From Diphasiastrum complanatum (lineage: Eukaryota > Streptophyta > Lycopodiopsida > Lycopodiales > Lycopodiaceae), in contig CM055095.1 of assembly GCA_029204225.1 (NCBI GenBank), forward strand, positions 77,148,471-77,212,470: DNA of 64,000 nucleotides, given 5' to 3'. Position 1 is the first letter of the stretch. Each line of letters begins with the position of its first letter. The notes beneath the pieces are model-generated. The model searched no databases, was not told the DNA's origin, and worked only from the letters and a program-made list of their open reading frames with translations. Both the position numbers and the translations under genes were made by a program. This document shows, one piece after another, positions 22,984 to 33,308 of the stretch.

Positions 22984-24217
22984 GGCAAGTAGCAGGAAGT
23001 AAATCAGGAGAAGGCTCAGGAGATAGATCAAGCTCATCAGATATATGAATGTAGATATCGGATTCATCTGGGGTAGTGCCCTCATGGTAGAAAACAGCAG
23101 TAGAAGTAGGCAGGGGCTGGCGGCAATCACGGGCAATGTGGTCAGGACTCTTACAAAGAAAGCAAAGATGCTTCTGCTGAATGTCAGCGAACTCTGCAGA
23201 CGTGTAACGTCGGACAAAAGCAGGACGAGGAGGCAGAGGGCGAGGAGTGGGAGAAGTAAGAGAAGAGGTCGGGACGACAGTGGATGGGGCAGATGGGGCC
23301 GGAGATGGTAGAGGTGAAAGAGATGGACGGGGTCGGGAAAAGCGAAAGGGAGCAGGATCAGGGTACTTATGCTGTAAAGTACTAGCAAGGGACATGGCCT
23401 CAACAAGTGTGGGTGGACGGAAAGAAGAGACATCGTATCGTAGAGCACCACGAAGTCCAGCAATGTAGCGAGAAATAAGCTCGGTGGGCTGAAGATCTGT
23501 AAAGAGGTAGGAAAGGTCCAGAAACTGATCTGTATAGGAAGAAAGATCACCCGTCTGAGTAAGACTACGGAATATATCACGCTGGCGGCTCAGCCACTGA
23601 GGGTCAATCATAGCATGACGAAGATCACGACGAAAGGTAGGCCATAACTGGAGACCGTCCCGATCAGGGTCAAGTCGGTAGACCCGCCACCAAGTGGCAG
23701 CACATCCATCTAAATGTAAGGCGGCTAACTGGATCTTCTGAGGATCAGTCTTAGGGTAAATCTGAAAATAAGTATCAAGCTTTGCAAACCAATTCTCTAA
23801 CAAGTTCCCGTCAGAGGAACCAGAATAGGTGGCAAGCTGTACCCGATCACGAAAATCTCGAGCAAAATGTGGCTCAGGAGCTAGATGTCGTGGAAAATGT
23901 GACTCAGGAGCTGTAGGACGTGGAAAACCGGGTGGTGGGTTAGGTGGAAAATGAGGCCCACCGCCAAAGGAAGTAGACGAGGATGGAAGTCCAAATGGAG
24001 ACCCAAATGATGAATGAACAGGGGCTTTGCCAGGTCCATGTGGCTGTAAGGAATCAATCTGTGACTGCATAGTGGCAAAGCCGGTCTGTAGAGTGGTAAA
24101 ACCGGTCATCATTTGGTCGAAACGACTACTGAGGAGAGTAAGAGAGTCACGCATATCAGCAAACTGTTCATCTAAAGGTCCGGAATGACTCGCAGGTGTA
24201 GTGGGTGAGCTAGCCAT
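22910..24217 (-). CDS. G1 gag polyprotein
   Basis: An intact 435-codon minus-strand frame starts MASSPTTPASHSGPLDEQF. It has a coiled-coil-like N-terminus (LSSRFDQMMTGFTTLQTGF), a Pro-rich stretch, and the retrotransposon gag core with LAALHLDGCAATWWRVYR and ELISRYIAGLRGALR. The C-terminal zinc knuckle is CFLCKSPDHIARDC (CX2CX4HX4C). It would form the virus-like particle and bind element RNA. Its end overlaps pol by about 70 bp in another frame. Confidence 0.92.
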   Translation of the reverse strand: MASSPTTPASHSGPLDEQFADMRDSLTLLSSRFDQMMTGFTTLQTGFATMQSQIDSLQPHGPGKAPVHSSFGSPFGLPSSSTSFGGGPHFPPNPPPGFPRPTAPESHFPRHLAPEPHFARDFRDRVQLATYSGSSDGNLLENWFAKLDTYFQIYPKTDPQKIQLAALHLDGCAATWWRVYRLDPDRDGLQLWPTFRRDLRHAMIDPQWLSRQRDIFRSLTQTGDLSSYTDQFLDLSYLFTDLQPTELISRYIAGLRGALRYDVSSFRPPTLVEAMSLASTLQHKYPDPAPFRFSRPRPSLSPLPSPAPSAPSTVVPTSSLTSPTPRPLPPRPAFVRRYTSAEFADIQQKHLCFLCKSPDHIARDCRQPLPTSTAVFYHEGTTPDESDIYIHISDELDLSPEPSPDLLPATCHGLCYLDRVPRSSLHSATCAHYWS

Positions 24218-25225
24218 GAGGAAGAAAAAGTAAGCGAGAAAAGAAATGTGCTAAACAATTGGACGAACTGAAGGAGAGGACATAAGTCGTCACAACAGGC
24301 ACGCCAATGAAAAGACACAATAGAACTCGCGATGTAAGATGAACGGAAAGGACAACTAAGTAAGAAATACCTCGTAACCGCAACCGGAAGTGAGCTGAAA
24401 AATAGCGGCGATATGTCGAGGTACCGGGCAGCCTCCAAAAAAGATGCTAAGGGCCCGACAACGTGGAGTAAGCGGTGGGTAAAAGTATGGGAAACAATAA
24501 TGGACTATGGGGCTGGAAAGGGAGCAGCCAAGGAAAGGAAGTGATAACAAAAAGGAGGTATGGGCATCGAGGAAACAAGGCTGAAAAATCAGAGATCGCC
24601 CGTCAAGGGTAAAAAAAAGTTTGCGATAAAGAGGGGGAGCAATCCCGATGCGCGATGAAGTTGGGTGGGAGTGGCTTTCTAAGCATCTAGGCGTGTTTGT
24701 ATTGTCTGGGGTAGAGTTGCGAACACAGACAGCAGTGTAGGAGGGTGAGCTGAAATTGAGGCGGATGTAGGGCGCCAGCTATGGTGGAGTGTGGGCGTCC
24801 AAGAGAGGTAGTAAACGGCAAAAAAAAATTAGATCAAAAAGATGGGTTGGTTTAGGGCGCTAGGAGTGGCTGATGGAAGGTGGCGAATAGGGGCAGCAAA
24901 AAGCGGAAATTTTCAGCAAAGGAAGGAGCAGTAGGGCGCTGGTCAGCAAGCATGAGGGCGCCCAATAGGGCAGCAAATAGGAGGCAGTAGGGCGCCCAAA
25001 ATAAGGGAGGAAAAAGGCTGAAAATGCAGCAGTAGGCAGCCAGCAAGAGGGCGCTAGAAATGGGCAGCAAGTGGGCGCCTGTCCTCCTCCGATCCGTCGT
25101 GAAAATCTGCAAGACAAGTGTGGAGAAATGCTGAAGATCCGGCTGAAAAATGGTGAAGATCCAAGCTGAAGATGGGCGCCCTCCTGTGAGAAAAAAATCT
25201 GCTCAATGGAGATGCTCAGGAAAGT
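24218..25225 (-). promoter_or_regulatory. G1 leader with iterated GGGCGCC palindromes
   Basis: About 1 kb of untranslated leader. GGGCGC(C/T) words occur near 24769, 24854, 24932, 24956, 24989, 25047, 25073 and 25173, often beside CAGCAA or TAGGGC. No frame here matches a protein family. The word content resembles the copia A leaders even though G1 belongs to a different superfamily. Confidence 0.6.
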
Positions 25226-25237
25226 GCTCTGATACCA
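25226..25237 (-). promoter_or_regulatory. Primer binding site of G1
   Basis: GCTCTGATACCA (reverse complement TGGTATCAGAGC) directly abuts the LTR at 25238, with no spacer. This fixes the LTR end as ...CATAACT on the minus strand. Confidence 0.9.
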
Positions 25238-25688
25238 AGTTATGAACGTAGCCACGGCTGATCTAGATTTAGTCTGTGAAAGCATCACATAAGCAAGACT
25301 TAATCCTAGAAAGCAGGAGAGAGAAAGCTTAAAGAGACTAAAGAAGGAGATCATATCATAAGCCAAGTAACAAATGACACAGAATCCCTACTTATAGCCA
25401 AGAGGAAGCCCTACAAGGAAGCTTCCAGTGGCTAGGGCCAAACTGAGAGGGAAAATAGTGCGCCCTCCAAGAAGGCCCCCACTCTCAGTAATATGACCAA
25501 ATAACCAATATAGTGAATCATAGGGCCCAAGGCCAATAATATGGTCTAAATGTCAATAATAGGGCCCAAGACCAACCATATAGTCTAAATGTCAAATAAT
25601 GAATAAAAAAGGGCCCAAAGCCTGCCTATGCATAAAGTAAAGTAAATGTAAATGGACATGGCGAATGTAATGAGCCGAGTCCATAACT
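25238..25688 (-). repeat. 5' LTR of G1
   Basis: 451 bp, same length and ends as the partner LTR at 19053-19503. Differences seen by eye are four transitions and one A/C change. Confidence 0.92.
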
Positions 25689-26780
25689 TTGTTGAGTTCA
25701 AAGAAGATAAGTGTCTTGTCAAGGATCCTAAAAGATCACTCTTGATTATTGTTTCGGGAGCAATGCATGCTGGCTTATTCATTATGGATACCTATGAGTG
25801 ACGAATTCCCTCTACATGTCTTGTTGCTTCTACACCACAATCATTGGAGCTGGGCACGCAAGGTTTGGGCATCTCAACTTTGCAAGTTTGAAGAAGCTGA
25901 AGACATTTAATATGGTAGAAGACATTCCTACTATTGAGCAGCCGGAAGGGCATGTATGCGAGGGGTGCATACTTCGAAAGTTTCAAAGGAACCCTTTTCC
26001 AATTGATTGAACTATAAGGGTTCTTGATAAATTTGATTTGGTTCATAGTGATGTTTGTGGTCCAATGAGGACCGAATCCTTTGGAAAGTGCATCTATTTT
26101 GTGACTTTTATTAATAACTTTTCCCATTTTACATGGATCTATCCTATGCAGGCTAAATCGGAAGTTTTTCAACGTTTCAAAGATTTTCTAGCAGTGGTGG
26201 AAAATCAGTTCTTTGAAGACCAAACGCACCGATTGAGGAGGGGAATACATTAAGAATATGTTCGGTGCATTTCTTCGAGAAAAGGGAATTCTACATCAAA
26301 TGACAACTCCCTATACGCCTCAACAAAATGGTGTTGCCGAGCGAAAGAATCGCACACTTATGGAGATGGCCCGTTGCATGCTCAAAGCAAAGGGGCTGCC
26401 TCACAAGTTTTGGTTCTGAAGCGGTTATAACGGCAGCATACATAAGCAATCGTTGTCCTACTAAAGCATTGAAAGTATTAACTCCTTATGAAATTTGGTA
26501 TGGAAAGAAGCTTACAATCTCTCACTTTCGCATTTTTGGTTGTACGGCTTATGCTTTTGTTCCAAATAAACTTTGTACAAAGCTTGAGGATGAAGGAGTT
26601 AAATGCATTTTTGTTGGTTATAGTAGTGAAAGCAAAGGCTATAGGCTGTTCAATTTGAGCACTAACAAGATTATTGTTAGTCGTGATGTGCATTTTGATG
26701 AAAAGAATTCATTGGATGTGGCCCCAACTCATATCTTGAAGGGGGACAGCCCACATAGTGTGAATGTTGAAGTTTTTTAA
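25689..26780 (+). pseudogene. Copia A1 protease tail and integrase
   Basis: After the G1 insertion the copia frame resumes as EFKEDKCLVKDPKR. The integrase zinc module follows (GHARFGHLNFASLKKL, CEGCILRKFQRNPFP), then the first catalytic Asp in LVHSDVCGPM. The second Asp motif (RSDRGGE-type) is lost near 26225-26260. TPYTPQQNGVAERKNRTL supplies the catalytic Glu region. The chain continues to NKIIVSRDVHFDE. Stops and frame changes occur near 26008, 26253 and 26417. Confidence 0.85.
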
Positions 26781-27110
26781 GATTTGGTACCATCTTCTAT
26801 TGCTGGAGATAAGGGGCAGCAATCAACCAGTTTCGACCTGCCCAACACCTCATCAAGTTTAGAGCCTAATGTTCATAAAGAACCGCCCATTGTTGTTCAT
26901 AATCAGCCTGCATGAACTGTTGGACAGCAAGGACCAATTTTGGAAGATCTTGGACAGCCAAGTGCGGTGTCGGAGGATCTTCGACAGCAAAAAAGAGACA
27001 TGGCTGGTGGACAGCCCAAAACAGTCCCATGGTGGCTGTTGTCGACTTTGCGGGACAGCAAAGTTAGTTCATTTTATGATGGAAAGACACGTGCCTCTAC
27101 AAAATCAGTG
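26781..27110 (+). pseudogene. Copia A1 IN-RT linker
   Basis: The linker carries iterated GGACAGC words, read as VGQQGPILEDLGQPS and further GQ/QQ motifs; an in-frame TGA is at 26913-26915. It is the segment homologous to the 312-codon frame of the derivative at 8251-9189. Confidence 0.6.
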
Positions 27111-28630
27111 GACTATGAGCAGGCCAAGGGAGTAAAATGTTGGGAGGATGCGATGCAAGATAAGTATGACTCACTTATGAAGAACCAGATTTGGGTTCTT
27201 GTTGATCTTCCTCATGGGAAGAAGGCAATTGGTTCTAAATGGGTATACAAAATCAAGTCTATGGTAGATGGTACCATTGAAAGGTACAAGGCAAGGCTCG
27301 TTGCCAAAGGCTATGCTCAGCAAAAGGGGATTGATTATGAGAAGACTTTTTCTCCTACTGCTCGGATGACTACCGTGAGGGTAGTAACCTCTTTGGCTGA
27401 CCACTTTGGTTGGCGTTTGCGGCAACTTGACATAAAGACAACATTCCTCAATGGTGATCTCAATGAGGAAGTGTACCTTCAACAACCTGCTGGTTTTTTG
27501 GTTGAAGGCCAAGAAGATAAAGTTTGTCTTCTCAAGAAGGCACTTTATGGACTGAAGCAAGCTCCAAGGGTGTGGTATCAAAAGATACATGACTACTTTT
27601 GTGATCGAGGGTTTACTAATAGTCCTAACGAATCTACTCTTTATGTCAAGCATACTTCAGATTATATCATCATTATTTTGCTTTATGTTGATGATATTAT
27701 TATTACGGGAAGGAATGAGCATCATATTGATGCCGTAATACTTGATCTTGGTATGGTTTTTGAAACCTCAGATTTAGGCCTATTGCACTTTTATCTTGGT
27801 CTTGAATTTGTACAAGAAGGGGCTGGAATTTTCATCTCTCAAAAACGCTACATTGGGCAGATTTTGAAGTGGTTCAAGATGGAAGATTGCAAGCCGGTTG
27901 CTACACCTATGGAGACAGGTCTGAAATTAAGTAGTCAAGGTGATGGTGAATCATTTGACACTACTTTATATTGTCAAGCTATTGGTTGTCTCATTTACCT
28001 ATGTAATTCAAGACCGGACATTTCTTATAGTGTCTCACTCATGAGTCAATTCATGCATGCCCCGATGACATCACATTGGAAAGCGTTGAAGAGGATCTTT
28101 TGATATCTTCAAGGAACAAGAAGTCATGGACTGGTTTTTCCTGCTTTTGAGGATGCATGTTTGGTTGGTTTTAGTGACTCGGATTGGGGTGGAGATCAAG
28201 ACACTAGACGCTCTACAAGTGGACATTGCTTTTTCTATGGAAATTCTGCAATTTCGTGGTCAAGTAAAAAGTAGCCCACTGTTGCTACTTCTTCTAGTGA
28301 GGCAAAATATAGAGCGATTTTTTCAGCCACAACAGAGTGTTTATGGCTGAGAAGGCTACTTGTTGACATGAAGTTTGGCGAGCCGTCAGCCACTCTTATC
28401 TTGAGTGATAGTCAAAGTGCTATTGCCATTGCACGGAATCCTGTTTTTCATGCGCACATCGAGATCCATTATCACTTTGTTTAGGAGAGATTTCATGATG
28501 GCGACATTTAACTTGAATATTGTACGGAGGATAATATTGTGGACCTCTTCACGAAGGCGTTGCCTAGAGTTAGATTTGAAGCTTTATGCAAAGCTTTAAA
28601 TTTGATACCACGTGTTGGTTTTGTTACATA
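27111..28630 (+). pseudogene. Copia A1 reverse transcriptase and RNase H
   Basis: The frame open to 28103 has [79 protein letters not shown] and the catalytic LLYVDDIIITGRN. RNase H follows (SRPDISYSVSLMSQFM). A TGA after KRIF (28101-28103) and later frame changes break the rest (GFSDSDWGGDQ, SAIAIARNPVFHA). The sister copy A' keeps this RNase H open, showing what this one lost. Confidence 0.88.
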
Positions 28631-28660
28631 GTGAAGATTTCAGTTTTTGCATTGTCATTT

Positions 28661-28668
28661 AAGGAGGG
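28661..28668 (+). promoter_or_regulatory. Polypurine tract of copia A1
   Basis: AAGGAGGG directly precedes the 3' LTR start TGTTAGAAATAAATG. The same octamer precedes the 3' LTRs at 9196 and (reverse complement) 61953-61960. Confidence 0.85.
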
Positions 28669-29085
28669 TGTTAGAAATAAATGACTATGCTAAAGTTAAT
28701 CCATAGGTTACTTTGACCCAAAAGGTTGAGATTTGTGTAACCATGGGTATTTAGTTATTTAGGCAGTTTGTCTTAAGTTCAGTTAGACCCAATTTTGGTC
28801 ATGTACCGACTCGTGGGTCCTTAGGGGTCTAATTTTGTTCAGAGGCCCTATCTTGACTTTTGGGGGTCTAGTAATTGGTTAACCTTAGGGTTTGGTGGCA
28901 TTTGGTCACATCCAGGTAGAGTACTTAGATGCTTTACAGTTTGGCTAAGCATTGCTCTCCATTGCTCTTGTTGCTGTTTTTTTCTCTCTCTCTCTTAGAG
29001 TTGGGCGCCCAGCCTCTTCTCTCTTGTTTTCTGTGGAGATTGATTGATAACTAGATCTTGGTGGCTTGACTCTTGCTTTCCTACA
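28669..29085 (+). repeat. 3' LTR of copia A1
   Basis: 417 bp from TGTTAGAAAT to CCTACA. It includes a CT-dinucleotide run near 28982-28998 and GGGCGCCC near 29004. TSD TGTAA follows. It is full length, unlike the 5' LTR. Confidence 0.9.
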
Positions 29086-29090
29086 TGTAA

Positions 29091-29721
29091 TTGGTGGCCA
29101 TAATTGGTGATTCTCTCACCTCTCTTGTGTGTTTCTTATCTAATCTTTTAAATATCTTATGCTCTTTTATATTTTAGGTTTGTAGGAGTGTAGCATTGAA
29201 GATTCCTATCCTTTCCTAGCTTGAGGATCTTGGTTATGCTTTTTGGTACTATCAACCCATGGGATCGAGGATCTTGCTTATGGATAGATGAAGATATAGA
29301 TCTATTGGGATATAATTCATCCCATGCTTGCTTGCTCATACAATTTTTTATTTTTTTTGGATTCTAGTTAGCAGTGTATGCCAACCTTGTGATTTGGAAA
29401 AATTTATTTCAATGTTAGTTTCCATAAGTATACACATGTGATTTAGTTCGATGTACATTGGGAGTCTTGAGACTTATGGCAATAGATTTTTTTATATATG
29501 CATGTGTTGGTAATTGAGCATGAGATGGATAGAGGATTCTTGCAGAGATGATTCCTATTCATGACAACCAGCATGGATGCCTGGGGTAGCCAGGCTCTCT
29601 GCTTCATTGGGCAGTATGTTAGAAGAAGGCAAATGCTTTGGCAATAGCTAGGTTCTTGTAATGGGAACATATTGCATGGATGGTGGAACTACATTTGATC
29701 AATATTGCCCGTTAATGATTT
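29091..29721. other. Intron sequence, nothing recognised
   Basis: No gene or repeat recognised; short open frames only. Confidence 0.4.
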
Positions 29722-30678
29722 AAAGTAGGAGAGAGAAAGCTTAAAGAGACTAAAGAAGGAGATCATATCATAAGCCAAATAACAAATGACACAGAATCCC
29801 TACTTATAGCCAAGAGGAAGCCCTAAAAGGAAGCTTCCAGTGGCTAGGGCCAAACTGAGAGGGAAAATAGTGCGCCCTCTAAGAAGGCCCCCACTCTCAG
29901 TAATACGACCAAATAACCAATATAGTGAATCATAGGGCCCAAGGCCAATAATATGGTCTAAATGTCAATAATAGGGCCCAAGGCCAACCATATAGTCTAA
30001 ATGTCAAATAATGAATAAAAAAGGGCCCAAAGCCTGCTTATGCATAAAGTAAAGTAAATGTAAATGGACATGGCGAATGTAATGAGCCGAGTCCATAACT
30101 CTCCCCGACACAAAAATAAGACCCAACTGCCATAAAGGACTGGATCAAGTAACAGCAAGCCCTGGAGGATCAACTGGAACAGCATCTGGTGTAGTAACAA
30201 CTGGAGCAACAGCTGATGTAGAGGAATCAACAAGTGCGGCAAGAGCACGAGCCTGATCCGCAAGTGACGGTGTATGATAAAAGACATCAATAGGCTCCCA
30301 TGTGGCCTCCTCAACAGGACGACCATCCCACTGGACTAGGAATTGAATCTACCGGCGGCATCGACTATGATGCAAACGCACCTGAAGGATAGCAGTAGGT
30401 AATAAAGGAAAGAGATCCGGTGCAGTAGGAAACTCAGCATCACGAGGAGCATCATCCTCAATAGCAGCACGTAATAAACTGACATGGAATATATCACAGG
30501 CACGTGTGGAAGCAGGAAGCTGAAGACGATATGTAACTGGACTAAGAACCTCCAATATACAATAAGGCCCATAATAACGTGGTGCAAGCTTCTCAGTAGA
30601 AGCATGGCCCTGAATAAAATGATGACGTGCAAATCGTAGGCGTAGATATACCATATCACCAACATGAAACTCAACATG
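29722..30678 (-). mobile_element. Truncated G1-family gypsy fragment
   Basis: LTR sequence from about position 80 of the G1 LTR (29722-30100) is followed by the 3' end of pol (30101-30678) on the minus strand. This includes the chromodomain core (minus strand, about 30150-30350) and the end of integrase (KLAPRYYGPYCIL). It keeps about 38 bp that G1 lacks near 30400-30440, so its integrase-chromodomain junction stays in one frame. Both ends are abrupt and no TSD is visible. Confidence 0.85.
30349..30654 (-). pseudogene. Integrase C-terminus to chromodomain junction, open frame
   Basis: A 101-codon minus-strand frame runs from VYLRLRFARHHFIQGHAS through LAPRYYGPYCILEVLSPVTY to DIFHVSLLRAAIEDDAPR and QVRLHHSRCRR. 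It gives the intact version of the joint that is deleted in G1. Confidence 0.75.
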
Positions 30679-31352
30679 GATCGGAGGGTGATGTATGTGG
30701 CCAACAATGGGTTGTGGCCTTGCATGACATAAATTAGTACGCTACGTGATTGTTAGGGTTTCTAGCATGCATACACCTATGATGGGGTAGTGTGTACGAT
30801 TTTCATCATATTTATGGTTTTGTATTTATATTTATTCTTGGAAAACAAAAATTATGGTATCTTATAATGAATTGTGATAGATGGCTACAATTGTAGAGCT
30901 TAAAAAGCTACTAATTACTTAAATCATATTTGTAAATAAGTGGAGGTAACCATATAATTCATAAATATGTAACAATTGACATTATAGAATTTCTTTTGTA
31001 ATCTTGAAGGCTACAAGGATAAGGTTATTTTTTGCAGGCATCTCATCTAATGTTTGTTTGCAATTGTCATGGCCTTAACACAAGTGCTTTTCTTTCTACC
31101 AGTCCCAACTGTATTCATATATGTCATGGAAAAAATCTAGTTACAAATTTTTTTACATGCTGCCAACAATTTGTTAACATTTTCATCGTCTCAACCATCA
31201 TCCTTTTTTCCACTTTCTCTCACAACATCCTTGCATTTAAATTTTTAATTTGAATCTCATTAAGAAATCTCTAAATGAGGGTTGTTCTTCATATTGGTAA
31301 TGGTAGCACTTTAATTATGTGGTTAACATGCTTGTGTTTTGTCTCATTGTAG
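30679..31352 (+). other. Intron sequence before exon e
   Basis: AT-rich with a pyrimidine-rich tract (31170-31225) and the acceptor region. No gene recognised. Confidence 0.5.
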
Positions 31353-31473
31353 GATCTCCCTTTATTGTATTTAAGAGGTGGATCCATAATACCATTAGGG
31401 CCTTCTATCCAACATGTTGGAGAGTCAATATTTCATGATGGCCTTACCCTTTTGATTGCTCTTGATGAATCTG
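31353..31473 (+). CDS. HGL1: GH31 alpha-glucosidase (HGL1-like), exon e
   Basis: The exon lies between acceptor tcattgtag and donor gtaaga. It encodes DLPLLYLRGGSIIPLGPSIQ and then HVGESIFHDGLTLLIALDES, the beta-sandwich segment that follows the barrel in GH31 (LYLRGGSIIP is the signature). It starts in phase 0 and leaves one G, completed by exon f. No damage is seen although the exon is flanked by introns of 30 and 15 kb. Confidence 0.92.
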
Positions 31474-31689
31474 GTAAGAGTTTCTCAAAGTATGTATTTC
31501 AAAATTGAAGAAAACTTTCCTTGGTTACTAGATGGTGATGGAGTTTTTGAGTTTGTCATTAAGTATTCAAGACTTCAAATTTGAGAAAAAACATGTAGTT
31601 CTATGCATAGCTATACATAATCAATTTGCTTTTGTATTGGAGAACTACCAACCTTTCTATTTTCTAAAGTTCATGCAAAATTTGATCCA
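31474..31689 (+). other. Start of the 15-kb intron
   Basis: AT-rich, nothing recognised. Confidence 0.4.
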
Positions 31690-32160
31690 CCACTAAGCAC
31701 GAACTTACATGTACACGAGAGTTGATAATATTATGGGAAGAGCCGGTGTCAAATAGGACAAGCACATCATGACCTTCCAGCTTCCCTCTCATCCATATCA
31801 GTTCGCTATCTGGAAACTGATAGGCCTCTCGCGCCTTGGTGGAAAGAAAACAACTGGTGTCTCTGGAACAAGCTTTCGCACCGAAATAGTCATGACACGT
31901 CTAGCGTCATCATCATCACTGACCAACAGATCATCCAGGATAGATTCATCCTTGCCCTCCTCTTGACGCTGCTGTAAAACATGGAGCTTCTTGCCCGTGC
32001 GTCGAGGACAATCTTTGGACAAATGTTTGCCAAGGCAGAAGAAACAGGATTTCAGCACTTGCGCCACCACCTGTCAGCAAAGTCAGTAAAATGGTAAGCT
32101 GCCTTACGGACACGCCCTTCATCGGTGGGTGCCCGTTTCAAATCAAAATAACTCTTCCCA
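31690..32160 (-). pseudogene. G3 gag core end, zinc knuckle and protease
   Basis: The minus strand reads DEGRVRKAAYHFTDFADRWW (the gag helix ending in WW), then jumps directly to CFFCLGKHLSKDCPRR (zinc knuckle). It then reads GKLEGHDVLVLFDTGSSHN, the protease active site DTGSSH. The normal gag stretch between WW and the knuckle is missing, so an internal deletion has occurred. It is broken by frame changes. Confidence 0.8.
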
Positions 32161-32529
32161 CTTGTGCAACCACTGATCTACAACATTAGTAGTCCTCTGG
32201 GAAGTTGTACCAACATATTTTGTGGGCTTAATATCTTTATCAGGAGGAAAATCAATGATCATTTGTGTATCAGAAGAAGGATAACGAGTGGGCAGCTAGG
32301 AAGGATAGAAAGGCGGAGGTTGAAAAGAAGACGAGGGAAAGCCCCCGGCAAGCGACGATATTATCGTACGCATCTCTGTCATATACCGCTCCAACACATC
32401 CATACGTTCTTGTATGGGAGGAGGATCAGTGACAGGCGCACTAGTAGGTAATCGGCTGCCAGGACTAGGCGGAGGAGTTTCCATGGCTTCAACTAGGCTT
32501 GAGGGGATGTCAACTTTGTCTTCAGCCAT
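32161..32529 (-). pseudogene. G3 gag N-terminal part
   Basis: The minus-strand frame starts MAEDKVDIPSSLVEAMETPP at 32529 and holds a Pro-rich stretch and ERMDVLERYMTEMRTIISSL, a likely coiled coil. After a stop at 32296-32298 the frame continues with a KPTKYVGTTSQRTTNVVDQW-like gag stretch and WLHKWEELF. Confidence 0.75.
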
Positions 32530-33294
32530 GGTATAGGAATTACTCAGGAAATGTGAAATGTGAAAATTTTCAACTTATTCACAATTTAGAACTGAAAGAG
32601 GAAAAGCAACTGGAAGGTAACAAAACTCCGGGAAAAAACACAAAGCCAAGGACAGGTAGCACTTCCCTTGCATCCTACGCTGGTACAAAAGTCGGTAAAA
32701 AACTTTTTTGGGCACCAAATTGGCTTGAAAAGTCGAAAAGATCAGGAAAAAAGCGGGCTGTTTGACATCGAATTTCTTCCAAACGGCAAAAGCTTTTCAC
32801 AAACCGTCAATTGGCAGTAGGTTGCCCTCTACTAGGCCCAATCTGCACCCTTAACAGCAGAAACCGGAGGAAAATCGGAGAAGCTATGCCCAATCCAAGA
32901 TTCTGACCTGTTTTTTGCTTGAAAACCGACTTTTTTGGTGAAGCAGAGGCAAATCTGCTCCAAAACCGGCGTATGATGGCTCTATAGGATCGCTATGAAT
33001 GCTAGAAACATGCTCCCAAAATCTGATCAGGATCTGAGAAGGTTCCGGAGAGTTATGAGCGAAAAACCTTCAGAAAAAATGCACTGGCCCTCCAAAAACT
33101 TCGAAACTTTCTGAAATTTGAGATTTGTAGCATGAATCCCTGCTGATCTACAGCGACTGCCCACTAGAAATGATCTGAGATAGATCTCCCTCAAATCTGA
33201 GCACGATAAACCAAGTTATGGTGAAAAAACCAAGCTTTTTCTCACTTTCTCTCTCTAGAACGGGCTGTTCTCTCTCTAGAACGAGCTAGAAAAG
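32530..33294 (-). other. G3 leader
   Basis: Untranslated sequence between the G3 primer site and gag; no reading frame of note. A direct TCTCTCTAGAACG repeat occurs at 33249-33283. Confidence 0.5.
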
Positions 33295-33306
33295 GCTCTG
33301 ATACCA
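33295..33306 (-). promoter_or_regulatory. Primer binding site of G3
   Basis: GCTCTGATACCA, the reverse complement of the initiator Met primer site, lies 2 bp from the LTR end TGTGAAC at 33309. Confidence 0.85.
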
Positions 33307-33308
33307 AT

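Larger units (their letters stand above)
19048..25693 (-). mobile_element. Ty3/gypsy chromovirus G1 with target duplication TTGTT
   Basis: TTGTT at 19048-19052 is repeated at 25689-25693, and removing one copy plus the element restores the copia A1 frame. Two 451-bp LTRs (19053-19503, 25238-25688) differ at five positions by my count, about 1.1%. Between them, on the minus strand, are primer site, leader, gag, protease, RT, RNase H, integrase and a chromodomain-like tail. The LTR termini are AG...CT rather than TG...CA. It is nearly complete, with one frameshift and a small deletion in pol. Confidence 0.93.
16991..29090 (+). mobile_element. Ty1/copia element A1 with target duplication TGTAA
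   Basis: TGTAA occurs directly before (16991-16995) and after (29086-29090) the element. Inside are an aberrant 157-bp palindromic 5' LTR, primer site, leader, gag, protease, integrase, RT, RNase H, polypurine tract and a 417-bp 3' LTR. The coding region is split after the protease by gypsy G1 (19053-25688). Without G1 the element is about 5.4 kb, a normal copia length. Stops and frameshifts make it inactive. Confidence 0.88.
31690..33306 (-). mobile_element. Ty3/gypsy G3 internal remnant (gag, protease, leader)
   Basis: Read on the minus strand from the primer site at 33306, there is a leader, the gag N-terminus, a shortened gag core, a zinc knuckle and a protease start. The sequence stops at ~31690 with no RT or integrase. 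It belongs to a gypsy family different from G1, G2 and G4. The LTR on its right is split by G2. Confidence 0.8.

Noticed and set aside
20938-23580. 880-codon minus-strand frame as a single protein from 23580
   Set aside because: The first ~200 codons overlap gag in another frame and are hydrophobic shadow sequence; homology to pol starts near 22983.
31032-31253. 73-codon frame before exon e
   Set aside because: Intron pyrimidine-rich sequence; no homology.
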